64,000 nucleotides of DNA from Marinobacter persicus (GTDB lineage Bacteria; Pseudomonadota; Gammaproteobacteria; Pseudomonadales; Oleiphilaceae). The stretch lies in NCBI RefSeq assembly GCF_002934325.1, contig NZ_PTIV01000004.1, forward strand, positions 1 through 64,000, given 5' to 3'. The notes below the pieces were generated by a model that saw nothing but the letters and a program-made list of their open reading frames with translations, was not told the DNA's origin and searched no databases. The position numbers and the translations under genes were made by a program. Shown one piece after another: positions 45,350 through 53,595 of the stretch (position 1 is its first letter; every line of letters starts with the position of its first letter).

Positions 45350-46502
45350 TCTGAGGGGGTGCTGAAGGCGGCGCCAGGGCTGTATCGGTCTGCAGATAGC
45401 TGGGTATATCCGTCCTTATCACCAGGTCATCGTAGGCATACCACTCTTCGTGGCGCTGATCGTTCGGGTAAGTCTGGAAGAAGTCATTGCCGCCGATGGC
45501 CACCAGGTTCCACTTGGCATTTTCATCTTCGGTGGTTGAAGGCCGGATCCAGGGAATGGTTTCCAGTTTGAATATCTGCTGGTCATCCATCCATTCGATC
45601 AGCACGCCGTCTTTGGCACCCGGTGAGGAGTTCATCTTTACGAAGAAGGCCATTTTGGTCCAGGTGTCACCCGGGCCAAAGATCTGGTCATGGGAAACGC
45701 TGGCGTACGGATCGGTGGTAATGAAGCCACCGTTGAGCTTGTCGGGTATTTTTGGCGTTGTACCATCAATGCCACGCCCCTGCACATCGCCCGTAAAGTT
45801 CATGTTCAGGTCCCCGGAACCAACCAGGGATCGCGGCGCATCCTCAATATCACCTGTCACAAAGCCGTAGTTGTCGCCATGGGGGCCGCCCCGTAACGAC
45901 ATGGCGTTTCTCACGCCGTACCCGGTAATGTTGTGATCCCAGATAAAGATCGGCCCCAGGTCGCCGCCGCCAAAGGCCTGGTATTCGTTGCCCTGACCTT
46001 CACCACGCCAACTGGAAATTCGGAACATTTTTGAGCCGGCCGCATCGGTGCCCTGGACGTACTCCCGCATCCAGTTGTCGTCAAACCGCACCCAGAATTC
46101 CACATAAAGCTGGTCATAGCCCTGTGGAAAATATTTAACCATCATTGATTCCGAGCCCCAGTAATCCCAACCGGCATCATAGGAGTCACGCCAACTGACA
46201 TAAGACTTACTGCCACTTCTGGCCTTGTCAGCGTTACTTTCCAGTATCTCGATGGATTCGTGCCTGTCCGGATGGCCGGTTGAGGGGGCCCAAACGGGAT
46301 CCTGACGAATGGAATACCAGCCTTCGGGAATGATATGCGTGTCCGCGCTTTGCACCGTGTCGCTACTGTGCATGGCACTCGTCCAATCCGGCTGATCGTC
46401 AAAATTCTCTTCAAATATAACCTCTGCCTGCGCGGCAAAAGGCCCTGACATGCCGACCAGCGCAATGACAAGGCCCAGCGAACGTCTGCGTGAGAAAGTC
46501 AT
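45336..46502 (-). CDS. Secreted polysaccharide-lyase-like / jelly-roll protein
   Basis: 388 residues from the ATG at 46500-46502, with a signal peptide ending AQA|E at 26/27. The mature protein is Trp/Asp/Gly-rich: FEENFDDQPDW, LYVEFWVRFDDNWM, KMAFFVKMNSSPGAKDGVLIEWMDD and EEWYAYDDLVIRTD. This is the pattern of concanavalin-like jelly-roll domains of polysaccharide lyases and lectins. It ends in a Pro-rich tail, PPSAPPQITVD, which looks like a truncated Fn3 linker. I cannot assign a lyase family. It is the only minus-strand gene between two plus-strand groups. A palindrome (copy B) lies 36 bases upstream. Confidence 0.6.
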   Translation of the reverse strand: MTFSRRRSLGLVIALVGMSGPFAAQAEVIFEENFDDQPDWTSAMHSSDTVQSADTHIIPEGWYSIRQDPVWAPSTGHPDRHESIEILESNADKARSGSKSYVSWRDSYDAGWDYWGSESMMVKYFPQGYDQLYVEFWVRFDDNWMREYVQGTDAAGSKMFRISSWRGEGQGNEYQAFGGGDLGPIFIWDHNITGYGVRNAMSLRGGPHGDNYGFVTGDIEDAPRSLVGSGDLNMNFTGDVQGRGIDGTTPKIPDKLNGGFITTDPYASVSHDQIFGPGDTWTKMAFFVKMNSSPGAKDGVLIEWMDDQQIFKLETIPWIRPSTTEDENAKWNLVAIGGNDFFQTYPNDQRHEEWYAYDDLVIRTDIPSYLQTDTALAPPSAPPQITVD

Positions 46503-46537
46503 GACCACCCCTTCCAAACCGTTTGGCCCATCAAAAA

Positions 46538-46552
46538 GTAACATCATGTTAC
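46538..46552. promoter_or_regulatory. Copy B of the TGTAAC-N5-GTTACA palindrome
   Basis: GTAACATCATGTTAC, perfect 5-bp half sites, 36 bases upstream of the minus-strand lyase-like gene. Read on the minus strand its centre and flanks (TGTAACATGATGTTAC) are nearly identical to copy C, 105 bp away in front of wecB. Confidence 0.55.
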
Positions 46553-46656
46553 ACACGGTAAAAGTCTAGCATTGGTTTTCAGCGTCTGCACAAGCGCTTC
46601 CTGTGCGAGATGTAAATTTTTTTGACTAATTTCTGTGCAGAAAATCGAAACATTGT

Positions 46657-46671
46657 GTAACCTGATGTTAC
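46657..46671. promoter_or_regulatory. Copy C of the TGTAAC-N5-GTTACA palindrome
   Basis: GTAACCTGATGTTAC, perfect 5-bp half sites flanked by T and A, 37 bases upstream of the wecB start. A TTGACT at 46622-46627 could be a -35 hexamer, which would place the palindrome just downstream of the -10 region, as for an operator. Confidence 0.55.
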
Positions 46672-46708
46672 AAACAAAATCAACAGCACTCTCCAGGGAA
46701 GGTCTTGT

Positions 46709-47863
46709 ATGAGAGTACTAACCGTCTTTGGTACCCGGCCGGAAGCCATCAAAATGGCGCCTCTGGCCCTGGCTCTGGCGAATACTCCCGGTTTCCATGC
46801 GAAGGTCTGCGTCACTGCCCAGCACCGGCAGATGCTGGATCAGGTTCTCGAGCTTTTTGATCTCCGCCCGGACCACGACCTTAACCTGATGAAACCCGGC
46901 CAATCCCTGAGTCGCTTGACCGGCGATATCCTCCAGGGCCTGGAACCGGTATTTCAGGAGGAACGCCCTGACCTGGTGTTGGTGCATGGCGATACCACCA
47001 CGACCCTGGGCGCCAGTCTGGCGGCCTATTACCAACACATTGCCATAGGCCACGTAGAGGCAGGCCTGCGCACCGGCAACCTGTATTCACCCTGGCCCGA
47101 GGAAGCCAACCGCAAGCTCACCAGCGCCCTGGCGAACCTGCATTTCGCACCCACCAATACCGCCCGCGACAACCTGCTGCGTGAAGGGGTGTCAGAGCAA
47201 CATATCCGGGTTACGGGTAATACAGTTATTGATGCTTTGTTGATGGTCCGGGATCGCATTGATGGGGACCGGGCCCTGGCTAAACGCCTGCAGCACCAAT
47301 TTGCCTTTCTGGATGGCCATAAAAAGCTGGTCCTGGTCACGGGCCACCGTCGGGAGAGCTTTGGTGCAGGCTTCGAACGTATCTGCCAGGCCATTGCCCG
47401 GATGGCGGACGAACATCCGGACCTGGAGGTTGTCTACCCGGTACACCTGAACCCCAACGTTCGCGAACCCGTCCTGCGCCTGCTCGGCAATAACCGGTCG
47501 GTTCATCTGATCGAACCGCTGGATTACCTGCCTTTTGTGTACCTGATGAACCGCAGCCACCTGATCCTGACCGACTCCGGTGGCATTCAGGAAGAAGCCC
47601 CCTCCCTCGGCAAACCCGTGTTGGTTATGCGCGACACCACCGAGCGTCCGGAAGCGGTGGAAGCCGGCACGGTCAAGCTGGTAGGCACTGACATTGAGCG
47701 CATTGTTGGCGAGGTGAAACGGCTCACCAAGGATCGCTTTGCGTATCGGAGCATGGCCCGGGCCTATAACCCTTACGGCGATGGCCTTGCCTGCCAACGA
47801 ATCATCAAGGCGCTGCAGGCCGATCCCTCCTATTTCCGCAAGGTACAAGGACTCTGTTTATGA
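46709..47863 (+). CDS. wecB: UDP-N-acetylglucosamine 2-epimerase (non-hydrolysing)
   Basis: Interconverts UDP-GlcNAc and UDP-ManNAc in the cytosol. 384 residues, normal length. Signature segments are [13 protein letters not shown] (7-19), [20 protein letters not shown], the [10 protein letters not shown] block and [35 protein letters not shown] stands 6 bases before the ATG. It overlaps wecC by four bases, so the pair makes UDP-ManNAc uronic acid for the polysaccharide. Confidence 0.94.
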   Translation: MRVLTVFGTRPEAIKMAPLALALANTPGFHAKVCVTAQHRQMLDQVLELFDLRPDHDLNLMKPGQSLSRLTGDILQGLEPVFQEERPDLVLVHGDTTTTLGASLAAYYQHIAIGHVEAGLRTGNLYSPWPEEANRKLTSALANLHFAPTNTARDNLLREGVSEQHIRVTGNTVIDALLMVRDRIDGDRALAKRLQHQFAFLDGHKKLVLVTGHRRESFGAGFERICQAIARMADEHPDLEVVYPVHLNPNVREPVLRLLGNNRSVHLIEPLDYLPFVYLMNRSHLILTDSGGIQEEAPSLGKPVLVMRDTTERPEAVEAGTVKLVGTDIERIVGEVKRLTKDRFAYRSMARAYNPYGDGLACQRIIKALQADPSYFRKVQGLCL

Positions 47864-49134
47864 ATGACCTCAAACGCATTGTCGTCATGGGATTGGGTTA
47901 TGTCGGGTTACCCACCGCTGCGGTGTTTGCATCCCGGCGGGTTGATGTTCTCGGTGTGGATGTGAATCAGCGTGCGGTGGACACCATCAATCAGGGCAAA
48001 GTGCACATTGTGGAGCCCTCCCTGGACATTGTGGTTCGAGCCACAGTGACCGAAGGGTACTTGCGCGCCGCAACCCGGCCCGAACCCGCCGACGCCTTCC
48101 TGATTGCCGTGCCCACACCGTTCAAGGATGGCAACGTGCCCGACCTGAGTTACGTGGAAGCCGCCACGCGCTCACTAGCCGCTTCGTTGCGGCCGGGCAA
48201 TCTGGTGGTCCTTGAATCCACTTCCCCGGTTGGCACCACCGAAGCGGTATGTGAATGGTTGGCCGAGGAACGCCCTGACCTCACTCTTCCCCATTCCCAT
48301 GGCTCTGCTTCCGACATCCGGGTGGCTCACTGTCCCGAGCGGGTGCTGCCAGGACAGGTTATCCGGGAACTGGTGGAAAACGACCGGGTGATTGGCGGCA
48401 TCACGCCCTACTGCGCTGAAACCGCTGTCACACTCTACCGCCAGGTGGTCCAGGGAGAATGCGTCATTACCACGGCCCGGACGGCGGAACTGGCAAAGCT
48501 GGCCGAAAACAGCTTCCGGGATATCAACATTGCCTATGCCAATGAGTTGTCACTGATCTGCGATCGCCTGGATATCAACGTCTGGGAAATGATTCGGCTG
48601 GCGAACCGGCACCCAAGGGTGAACATCCTGCAGCCCGGTGCCGGTGTGGGTGGCCACTGCATCGCCGTGGACCCCTGGTTTATTGCCCACAGTGCCCCCG
48701 AGCAAGCGCGGCTCATTCGCACCGCAAGAGACATCAACGATCATAAGCCCGACTGGGTCATGACCAAGGTGCAAAGTGCCATTGAACGAATGGAGCAGGA
48801 CCACCCGGGCACCCAGCGCAGCGATATTCGTGTGGCCTGCCTAGGCGTGGCGTTTAAACCCGACATCGATGACCTCCGGGAAAGCCCAGCCCTGCGAATC
48901 ACCCAGGGCATTGCGAAACTGGGGTGCCAGGTGCTGGTGGTGGAACCCAACGTGCGGGAATTGCCGCCGTCATTGCAGGCCGACAACATCAAACTGGTGA
49001 ACATGCTGCAGGTTTTGCAGACAGCAGACATTACCTGCGTGCTGGTCCGCCACGCCTCATTCATGGAAATACGCAACCTGCTCCACGAGGTTGACGGATT
49101 AATCGATGTGGTCGGCCTGACGGAAGCCCCGTAA
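47860..49134 (+). CDS. wecC: UDP-N-acetyl-D-mannosamine dehydrogenase
   Basis: Oxidises UDP-ManNAc to UDP-ManNAcA with NAD+. 424 residues. The NAD-binding motif [14 protein letters not shown] is at 11-24. A catalytic Cys lies in [15 protein letters not shown], with the upstream [10 protein letters not shown] and [18 protein letters not shown] blocks of the UDP-sugar dehydrogenase family, and the C-terminal domain starts [22 protein letters not shown]-glucose dehydrogenase is the main alternative; pairing with wecB decides for the ManNAc enzyme. Confidence 0.92.
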   Translation: MNDLKRIVVMGLGYVGLPTAAVFASRRVDVLGVDVNQRAVDTINQGKVHIVEPSLDIVVRATVTEGYLRAATRPEPADAFLIAVPTPFKDGNVPDLSYVEAATRSLAASLRPGNLVVLESTSPVGTTEAVCEWLAEERPDLTLPHSHGSASDIRVAHCPERVLPGQVIRELVENDRVIGGITPYCAETAVTLYRQVVQGECVITTARTAELAKLAENSFRDINIAYANELSLICDRLDINVWEMIRLANRHPRVNILQPGAGVGGHCIAVDPWFIAHSAPEQARLIRTARDINDHKPDWVMTKVQSAIERMEQDHPGTQRSDIRVACLGVAFKPDIDDLRESPALRITQGIAKLGCQVLVVEPNVRELPPSLQADNIKLVNMLQVLQTADITCVLVRHASFMEIRNLLHEVDGLIDVVGLTEAP

Positions 49135-49158
49135 CACATTCGCAACAGGGAGTGCACA

Positions 49159-50580
49159 ATGACCGCCAAACAGCAGGCCGCCCTGCCCGAAGCCGATCTG
49201 GGAGGCAGCAACGTCCTGTTTGTTGCCTACTTCTTTCCGCCCACCATCAGTACCGGGGTACCGGGCTGCATGCGCACCATCAAGTTCCTGCGTAACCTCA
49301 AGGGTGGCCAGTGCCATGTTTTGACCACCCCCGAGGCACAGCTATCGCCGGAGCAGTCGGCCCTTTCGCACATTGAGTTACCGGTGCACGATGAAACCAT
49401 TCACCGTGTGGCCAGCCGCGATGTATTCCAGGTGCTACTGACTGCCCGTCGCTCGGTTAAGGGCCTGGTAAAACGTGGGGGCAATTCAGGCCGGGCAGAA
49501 CCTGCAACAAGCTTCCGAACGGCCACCAGCGCAACAGCGCAGCCCGACAACGGTCTCCCGGAGACTGGCAGGTTCCAGCAAATGAAGGACTTCATCTACA
49601 ACCTGTGTTATTTCCCGGACCAGGCCGGACCCTGGGTATTGCCGGCCGTTGCCCGGGCCCGCCGGATTGTCAGGGAGCAGAACATCGATGTCATTTTTGC
49701 CACCGGTTCGCCCTGGTCCGACCTCATCGTCGGCTACCTGGTCAGCCGACTGACGCGAACACCCCTGATTGTCGATTTCCGGGACCCGTGGATGAACAAC
49801 CCGTTCCACCCATCCAAGGGCGCCCTCCTCGATGCCTGGGCCCTGCGCTGGGAGCAGCGTATTGTGGAACACGCCAATGCCGTGTCACTGAATACCGAAC
49901 CACTGAAGCAGGAGTTCCTCCAACGCTACCCCCGGCAACCCGCCGACAAGTTCTTCGTTATGCCCAATGGCTTTGATCTGGCGGATTTCACAGCCTCGGA
50001 GGCAGCCGTCCCGGATAGCCGTTATTTCACCCTGTGTCATGCCGGATTCCTGTACGGCGTGCGTGATCCTGCCCCATTGCTCCAGGCCATAGAGCAGGCA
50101 AACCGGCAACTCGCCGATAGCAGGCGCCAGATCCGCTTCCGGCAGATTGGTGATATACTGCTGAATTACGATGTCAGGAAACGCTTTGGGGCCCTGATTG
50201 ATGATGGCAGCCTGATGATCGAGCCACCGCAGCCCTACCAGCAATGTCTACAGGCGCTCACAGGTGCTGACATGGTCGTCAACATCCAGCCGGCGACCCG
50301 CAGCCAGGTGCCCTCGAAGCTTTACGACTACCTGGCCATCAACCGCCCGATCCTGAACATTACGCCCAGGGACGGCGCTCTGGGCACCATGGTGGAGGAG
50401 TATGGACTGGGTGAACTGTTCGACTTCGAGGAAAGCGAGGCATTGGCCCGGCGACTGGTGGAAATTGTCCAAAATGACGAATACTCAGGCAGTTTCGACG
50501 GCTACAACAACCGTTCGCGCTTCGACAGCCGTCATACCGCCTGGGACCTGGCCGAAAAAATAAAGGCACTGACCAGTTGA
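49159..50580 (+). CDS. Glycosyltransferase, GT4-like
   Basis: 473 residues, GT-B layout. The first half starts NVLFVAYFFPPTISTGVPG and contains DVIFATGSPWSD and LIVDFRDPWMNNPF. The second half has VMPNGFDLADF, TLCHAGFLYGVRDPAPLL and VPSKLYDYLAINRPILNI, the donor-binding end. A ~35-residue low-complexity insert (about 110-145) is unusual for the family. AGGGAG precedes the ATG. It follows wecC by 24 bases and may attach the ManNAcA or the next residue; the specificity is unknown. Confidence 0.83.
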   Translation: MTAKQQAALPEADLGGSNVLFVAYFFPPTISTGVPGCMRTIKFLRNLKGGQCHVLTTPEAQLSPEQSALSHIELPVHDETIHRVASRDVFQVLLTARRSVKGLVKRGGNSGRAEPATSFRTATSATAQPDNGLPETGRFQQMKDFIYNLCYFPDQAGPWVLPAVARARRIVREQNIDVIFATGSPWSDLIVGYLVSRLTRTPLIVDFRDPWMNNPFHPSKGALLDAWALRWEQRIVEHANAVSLNTEPLKQEFLQRYPRQPADKFFVMPNGFDLADFTASEAAVPDSRYFTLCHAGFLYGVRDPAPLLQAIEQANRQLADSRRQIRFRQIGDILLNYDVRKRFGALIDDGSLMIEPPQPYQQCLQALTGADMVVNIQPATRSQVPSKLYDYLAINRPILNITPRDGALGTMVEEYGLGELFDFEESEALARRLVEIVQNDEYSGSFDGYNNRSRFDSRHTAWDLAEKIKALTS

Positions 50581-50595
50581 ACCGGCCAGTGCCTT
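50562..50595. terminator. Terminator between the GT4 gene and the PA14 lipoprotein gene
   Basis: AAAGGCACTG and CAGTGCCTTT pair across 14 bases. On the minus strand the stem is followed by TTTATTTTTTC, a good T tract for the PA14 lipoprotein gene. It overlaps the last codons of the plus-strand GT gene. Confidence 0.8.
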
Positions 50596-50622
50596 TGGCA
50601 CCCTAGTACAGCCCACTGCCCC

Positions 50623-52575
50623 CTACTGCACTTCTCCCGAGACCACTTCCGACCCGGGGCTCACCAGTCCACCGGTGTCCACCACATATACCTGGAAGTA
50701 CCAGGTACCGGTCGCCAGCCCGTCGAAGGTGTAGCTGGTGGTGCCAGCTTCAACGTCAACGGTCTGTGAGAGATCTTCGATCTGCTGCCCATAATCAACC
50801 CGGTAGTGATCAATTTCACTGAGTGAGATTGAGCTACCGTCGATACGGGTACCCGGTGCCGTCCAGGAAAGGGTTATCTGTCCACCGGTGTCCGGAGTGG
50901 TTGTGGTCGGTGGCGTAACCTCAACCGGTTCAGTCACATCTTCCAGTGTCCAGGGATGAACGCCCATCTGATAAGCCTCCAGGCTGGTCAGCCCCTGGCT
51001 ATTGTGGACGGTTCCAGCGTCATCTTCCCAGGGATTCAGGCCATAACTAAGCTCCCAGACATCCGGGATGCCATCCGCGTCGGAATCCACCAGAAGTGTT
51101 TGTTCCGTCATATCCAGAACTGGCCTCTGGAAAGTGCTGGCTTGATCAATAACAGTACCGGTCTGTGGATCCGACAACCACAGCTCTACCGATGCCCCTC
51201 CCTGGCCCTCGTAATATTCAGCCACCAACTCATAGGGAGCCTGTCCGGCATCCAGTTCAATGGTCGCGGAATAGGTGGTGGGCGCCTGTGCTTTCCAGCC
51301 GGAGAGGACCTGCTCACCATTCAGCCAGGCTCGTACGCCGTCATCCCCCCGCATGTTCAACTGGTAGGTTTTTGTACCCGTATCGTGGGGCGGATAAATC
51401 TGTGCAAACCAGCGCACGGCAAACCAGTCACTCGGTATGGCTGGATCCGGACTGCCATTACCCCAGCTAAACTTGATCGCTTCATCGGTACGGGTAAAGG
51501 CGAAATCGATAAACCGGTCACTGGCAAAATAATGGCCTACAAAACCATTCTGCATAACCAGCGCCGGGGGCTCAGGTTCGCCGTGAAGGTATTCGTAGAG
51601 GTTGACGGTTTCCCCCTCGATTTCAACATAGAGGTCATTTGGATCCAGTGGATCCAGGCCATAGGCGTACTTCTCCCCATCCGTCAGGCCATCGCCGGAA
51701 GTATCGGGATTGGTCGGATTGGTGCCCACCAGAAACTCTTCTTCGGCACTCAGGAGATCTCCATCCGTGTCGGTTGAGGCATCAGAGGGGTCGGTTGGGT
51801 CCAGGCCATAATAGACTTCCCAATTGTCGTAGAGACCGTCTTCATCCTGGTCCAGCGGGGGGTAGTCCTGTGAGAAAGCCAGCCCCTTGTCGCCATCAAA
51901 ATACCCAATTCGATATCCCAGGCTGTAACTCTGCGAGGCATCACCACTCTCAAAGGCCGAAGGTGCCCAGGAGGCAAGATAATCACCGCTAATAATCTGC
52001 TGGCCCATATTCGGTCCGGTCCAGGCAACGCTGAAGTGATCGCCGCCGCCGGCCTGCTTATGGAGCAGCTCGAAATAGTACCGGTTGCCACCACTCAGGC
52101 TAATCGATCCAGACCGTTGTGACGCATACTGGCTATAATCTTCGGCTTTGGTCCACCTCGGTACATGAGCAACCTGGCGCAGATTGTCCGCTGACGCATC
52201 GGAACTCAGGAACAGCTCCGACTCATCATCCGAGGCGACAAAGAACTCATAGCTACCATCCGTCGGTGGAATAATGTAACCGCGAACCAGTGTCCCGTAG
52301 TCGTTGCCTCGCTTGGTCAGACGTGCCAGCTGGTTCAACGCGGCAACCTCCGTGGGTTGGTCCGGGAAAATCGCAGAAGCGGTCAAGTCGTCCAGCACCA
52401 TACCTGACACATCATCGTAGTATTGCGCGTAGACGGTTCCGGGCTCGCTGGTAGAGGGAATGGCAGCGGTTGGTGGCAGATCGTCGATGGACCTTCCGCC
52501 CATGGACTGGCAACCCGCCAACACAGTCATTGCCAACAATATGGAAATCAGACCTGTTTTACCCATGGCAGACAC
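50623..52575 (-). CDS. PA14-domain lipoprotein with calcium-type repeats and Fn3 domain
   Basis: 650 residues. The start is the GTG at 52573-52575, with AAGGAGG 5 bases upstream; an ATG three codons later is less well placed. The lipobox is VLAG|C (Cys22). Domain order: PA14 (about 45-170, VYAQYYDDVSG, FFVASDDESELFLSSD), Asp-rich thrombospondin-3-like repeats (about 225-300: DQDEDGLYD, DTDGDLLSAEE, DTSGDGLTDGE), a second PA14-like domain (about 330-470), another DSDADGIPDVWE repeat, and a C-terminal fibronectin type III domain (about 550-650). PA14 domains bind carbohydrate. This suggests a surface-anchored protein that holds the exopolysaccharide. The family is unnamed. Confidence 0.82.
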   Translation of the reverse strand: MSAMGKTGLISILLAMTVLAGCQSMGGRSIDDLPPTAAIPSTSEPGTVYAQYYDDVSGMVLDDLTASAIFPDQPTEVAALNQLARLTKRGNDYGTLVRGYIIPPTDGSYEFFVASDDESELFLSSDASADNLRQVAHVPRWTKAEDYSQYASQRSGSISLSGGNRYYFELLHKQAGGGDHFSVAWTGPNMGQQIISGDYLASWAPSAFESGDASQSYSLGYRIGYFDGDKGLAFSQDYPPLDQDEDGLYDNWEVYYGLDPTDPSDASTDTDGDLLSAEEEFLVGTNPTNPDTSGDGLTDGEKYAYGLDPLDPNDLYVEIEGETVNLYEYLHGEPEPPALVMQNGFVGHYFASDRFIDFAFTRTDEAIKFSWGNGSPDPAIPSDWFAVRWFAQIYPPHDTGTKTYQLNMRGDDGVRAWLNGEQVLSGWKAQAPTTYSATIELDAGQAPYELVAEYYEGQGGASVELWLSDPQTGTVIDQASTFQRPVLDMTEQTLLVDSDADGIPDVWELSYGLNPWEDDAGTVHNSQGLTSLEAYQMGVHPWTLEDVTEPVEVTPPTTTTPDTGGQITLSWTAPGTRIDGSSISLSEIDHYRVDYGQQIEDLSQTVDVEAGTTSYTFDGLATGTWYFQVYVVDTGGLVSPGSEVVSGEVQ

Positions 52576-52678
52576 TCCCGCCTCCTTGATTTTCAGGGCT
52601 TCAGGTACAGTATTGGTGTCAACCTACGATGACGCCAAACAACTAATGAAACAATTCGAAATATAAAAGCACTATATT

Positions 52679-52693
52679 GTTACATTTAGTTAC
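52679..52693. promoter_or_regulatory. Copy D (degenerate) of the TGTAAC-N5-GTTACA palindrome
   Basis: On the minus strand GTAACTAAATGTAAC, one base from the palindromic form, is followed two bases later by TATAGT, a good -10. It lies ~105 bp upstream of the PA14 lipoprotein gene and overlaps the last codon of the GT2 gene. Confidence 0.35.
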
Positions 52694-53595
52694 TTAAGGA
52701 TGAGCTTGCGCACCCACAAGGCATAAGCCAACCCGGCCCGACCAGAGCCCAGACAGGCCAGGTAATGACGTAGCGCCTTCCCCCTGAACCCCTGGGTCAG
52801 CGCGGCATTGGCAAAGCTGATGTGCTTGGCTGCCAGTTTTCGATGGAGATGGCGCCGGAAAGGCTTTGGCGTATCCAGCTCGTTCAGCACCCGAAGCAGG
52901 AAATCCAGCTCCCGGGTGAGGTAAGCGAGAGATTTTGAGAGTGAGTCCGGCGTGTCATTCACTACAAATGTGGGAATATCCCGAAAGCGGATGTTACGGG
53001 TGAGCGACAGCCGTATGGCCAGCCAGGACCATTCGAAGTATTTCTGGATCCCGTTAAAGTATTCCGGGCCGACAGTGGCCGACCGGAACAGGCCACCGCA
53101 GGAAGCCAGCCAGTTAGCCCGGGTCAAGCCCATCAGTGGGTTCTCTGCATTGTCTGTCAGCCCGGAAAACATCAGTGTCTCTGTTTCCCGGCCGCTATCA
53201 TCACACTGGCGACGGTACCCATTGGTCACCAGAACATCGATCAAGGGATGGCGATCCATTAACCGCAGGCGTGTACTCAGTGTGCCCGGCAGGTACTCGT
53301 CATCGTCATCAAGAAAGCAGAAATACCGCCCCCTGACCGCCTGGCGGCCCCGCGCAATCGCCCGGGTAAGATCCCCCTCCGGCAAATAGATCAGCCGGAC
53401 ATCCGGACGTGACTCCAGAGAGGCCCGCAAATTCGGGCAGTAACGATCGCCATTGAGAACCACCACAACTTCGATCCCGATATCGTTACCGGCCCTGACC
53501 GAGGTAATGGCCCATTCCAGCGACTGCCAGCGGCTGGCTTCTCCTGCCGTCGGAATAATCACGCTGACTGCCGGTGCGTTACCCATCTTCACCAT
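52690..53595 (-). CDS. Glycosyltransferase family 2
   Basis: 301 residues. GT-A fold: SVIIPTAGEASRWQSLEWAI at the N-terminus, VVVVLNGDR, and the metal-binding Asp cluster FLDDDDEYLPGTL near residue 95. The acceptor side carries GGLFRSATVGPEYFNG and FEWSWLAIRLSL. The C-terminus is basic. Start: the ATG at 53593-53595 has GAGG 8 bases upstream and overlaps the fusion gene by 17 bases; a second ATG 9 bases on is possible. Last gene of the minus-strand operon. Confidence 0.85.
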   Translation of the reverse strand: MVKMGNAPAVSVIIPTAGEASRWQSLEWAITSVRAGNDIGIEVVVVLNGDRYCPNLRASLESRPDVRLIYLPEGDLTRAIARGRQAVRGRYFCFLDDDDEYLPGTLSTRLRLMDRHPLIDVLVTNGYRRQCDDSGRETETLMFSGLTDNAENPLMGLTRANWLASCGGLFRSATVGPEYFNGIQKYFEWSWLAIRLSLTRNIRFRDIPTFVVNDTPDSLSKSLAYLTRELDFLLRVLNELDTPKPFRRHLHRKLAAKHISFANAALTQGFRGKALRHYLACLGSGRAGLAYALWVRKLILK

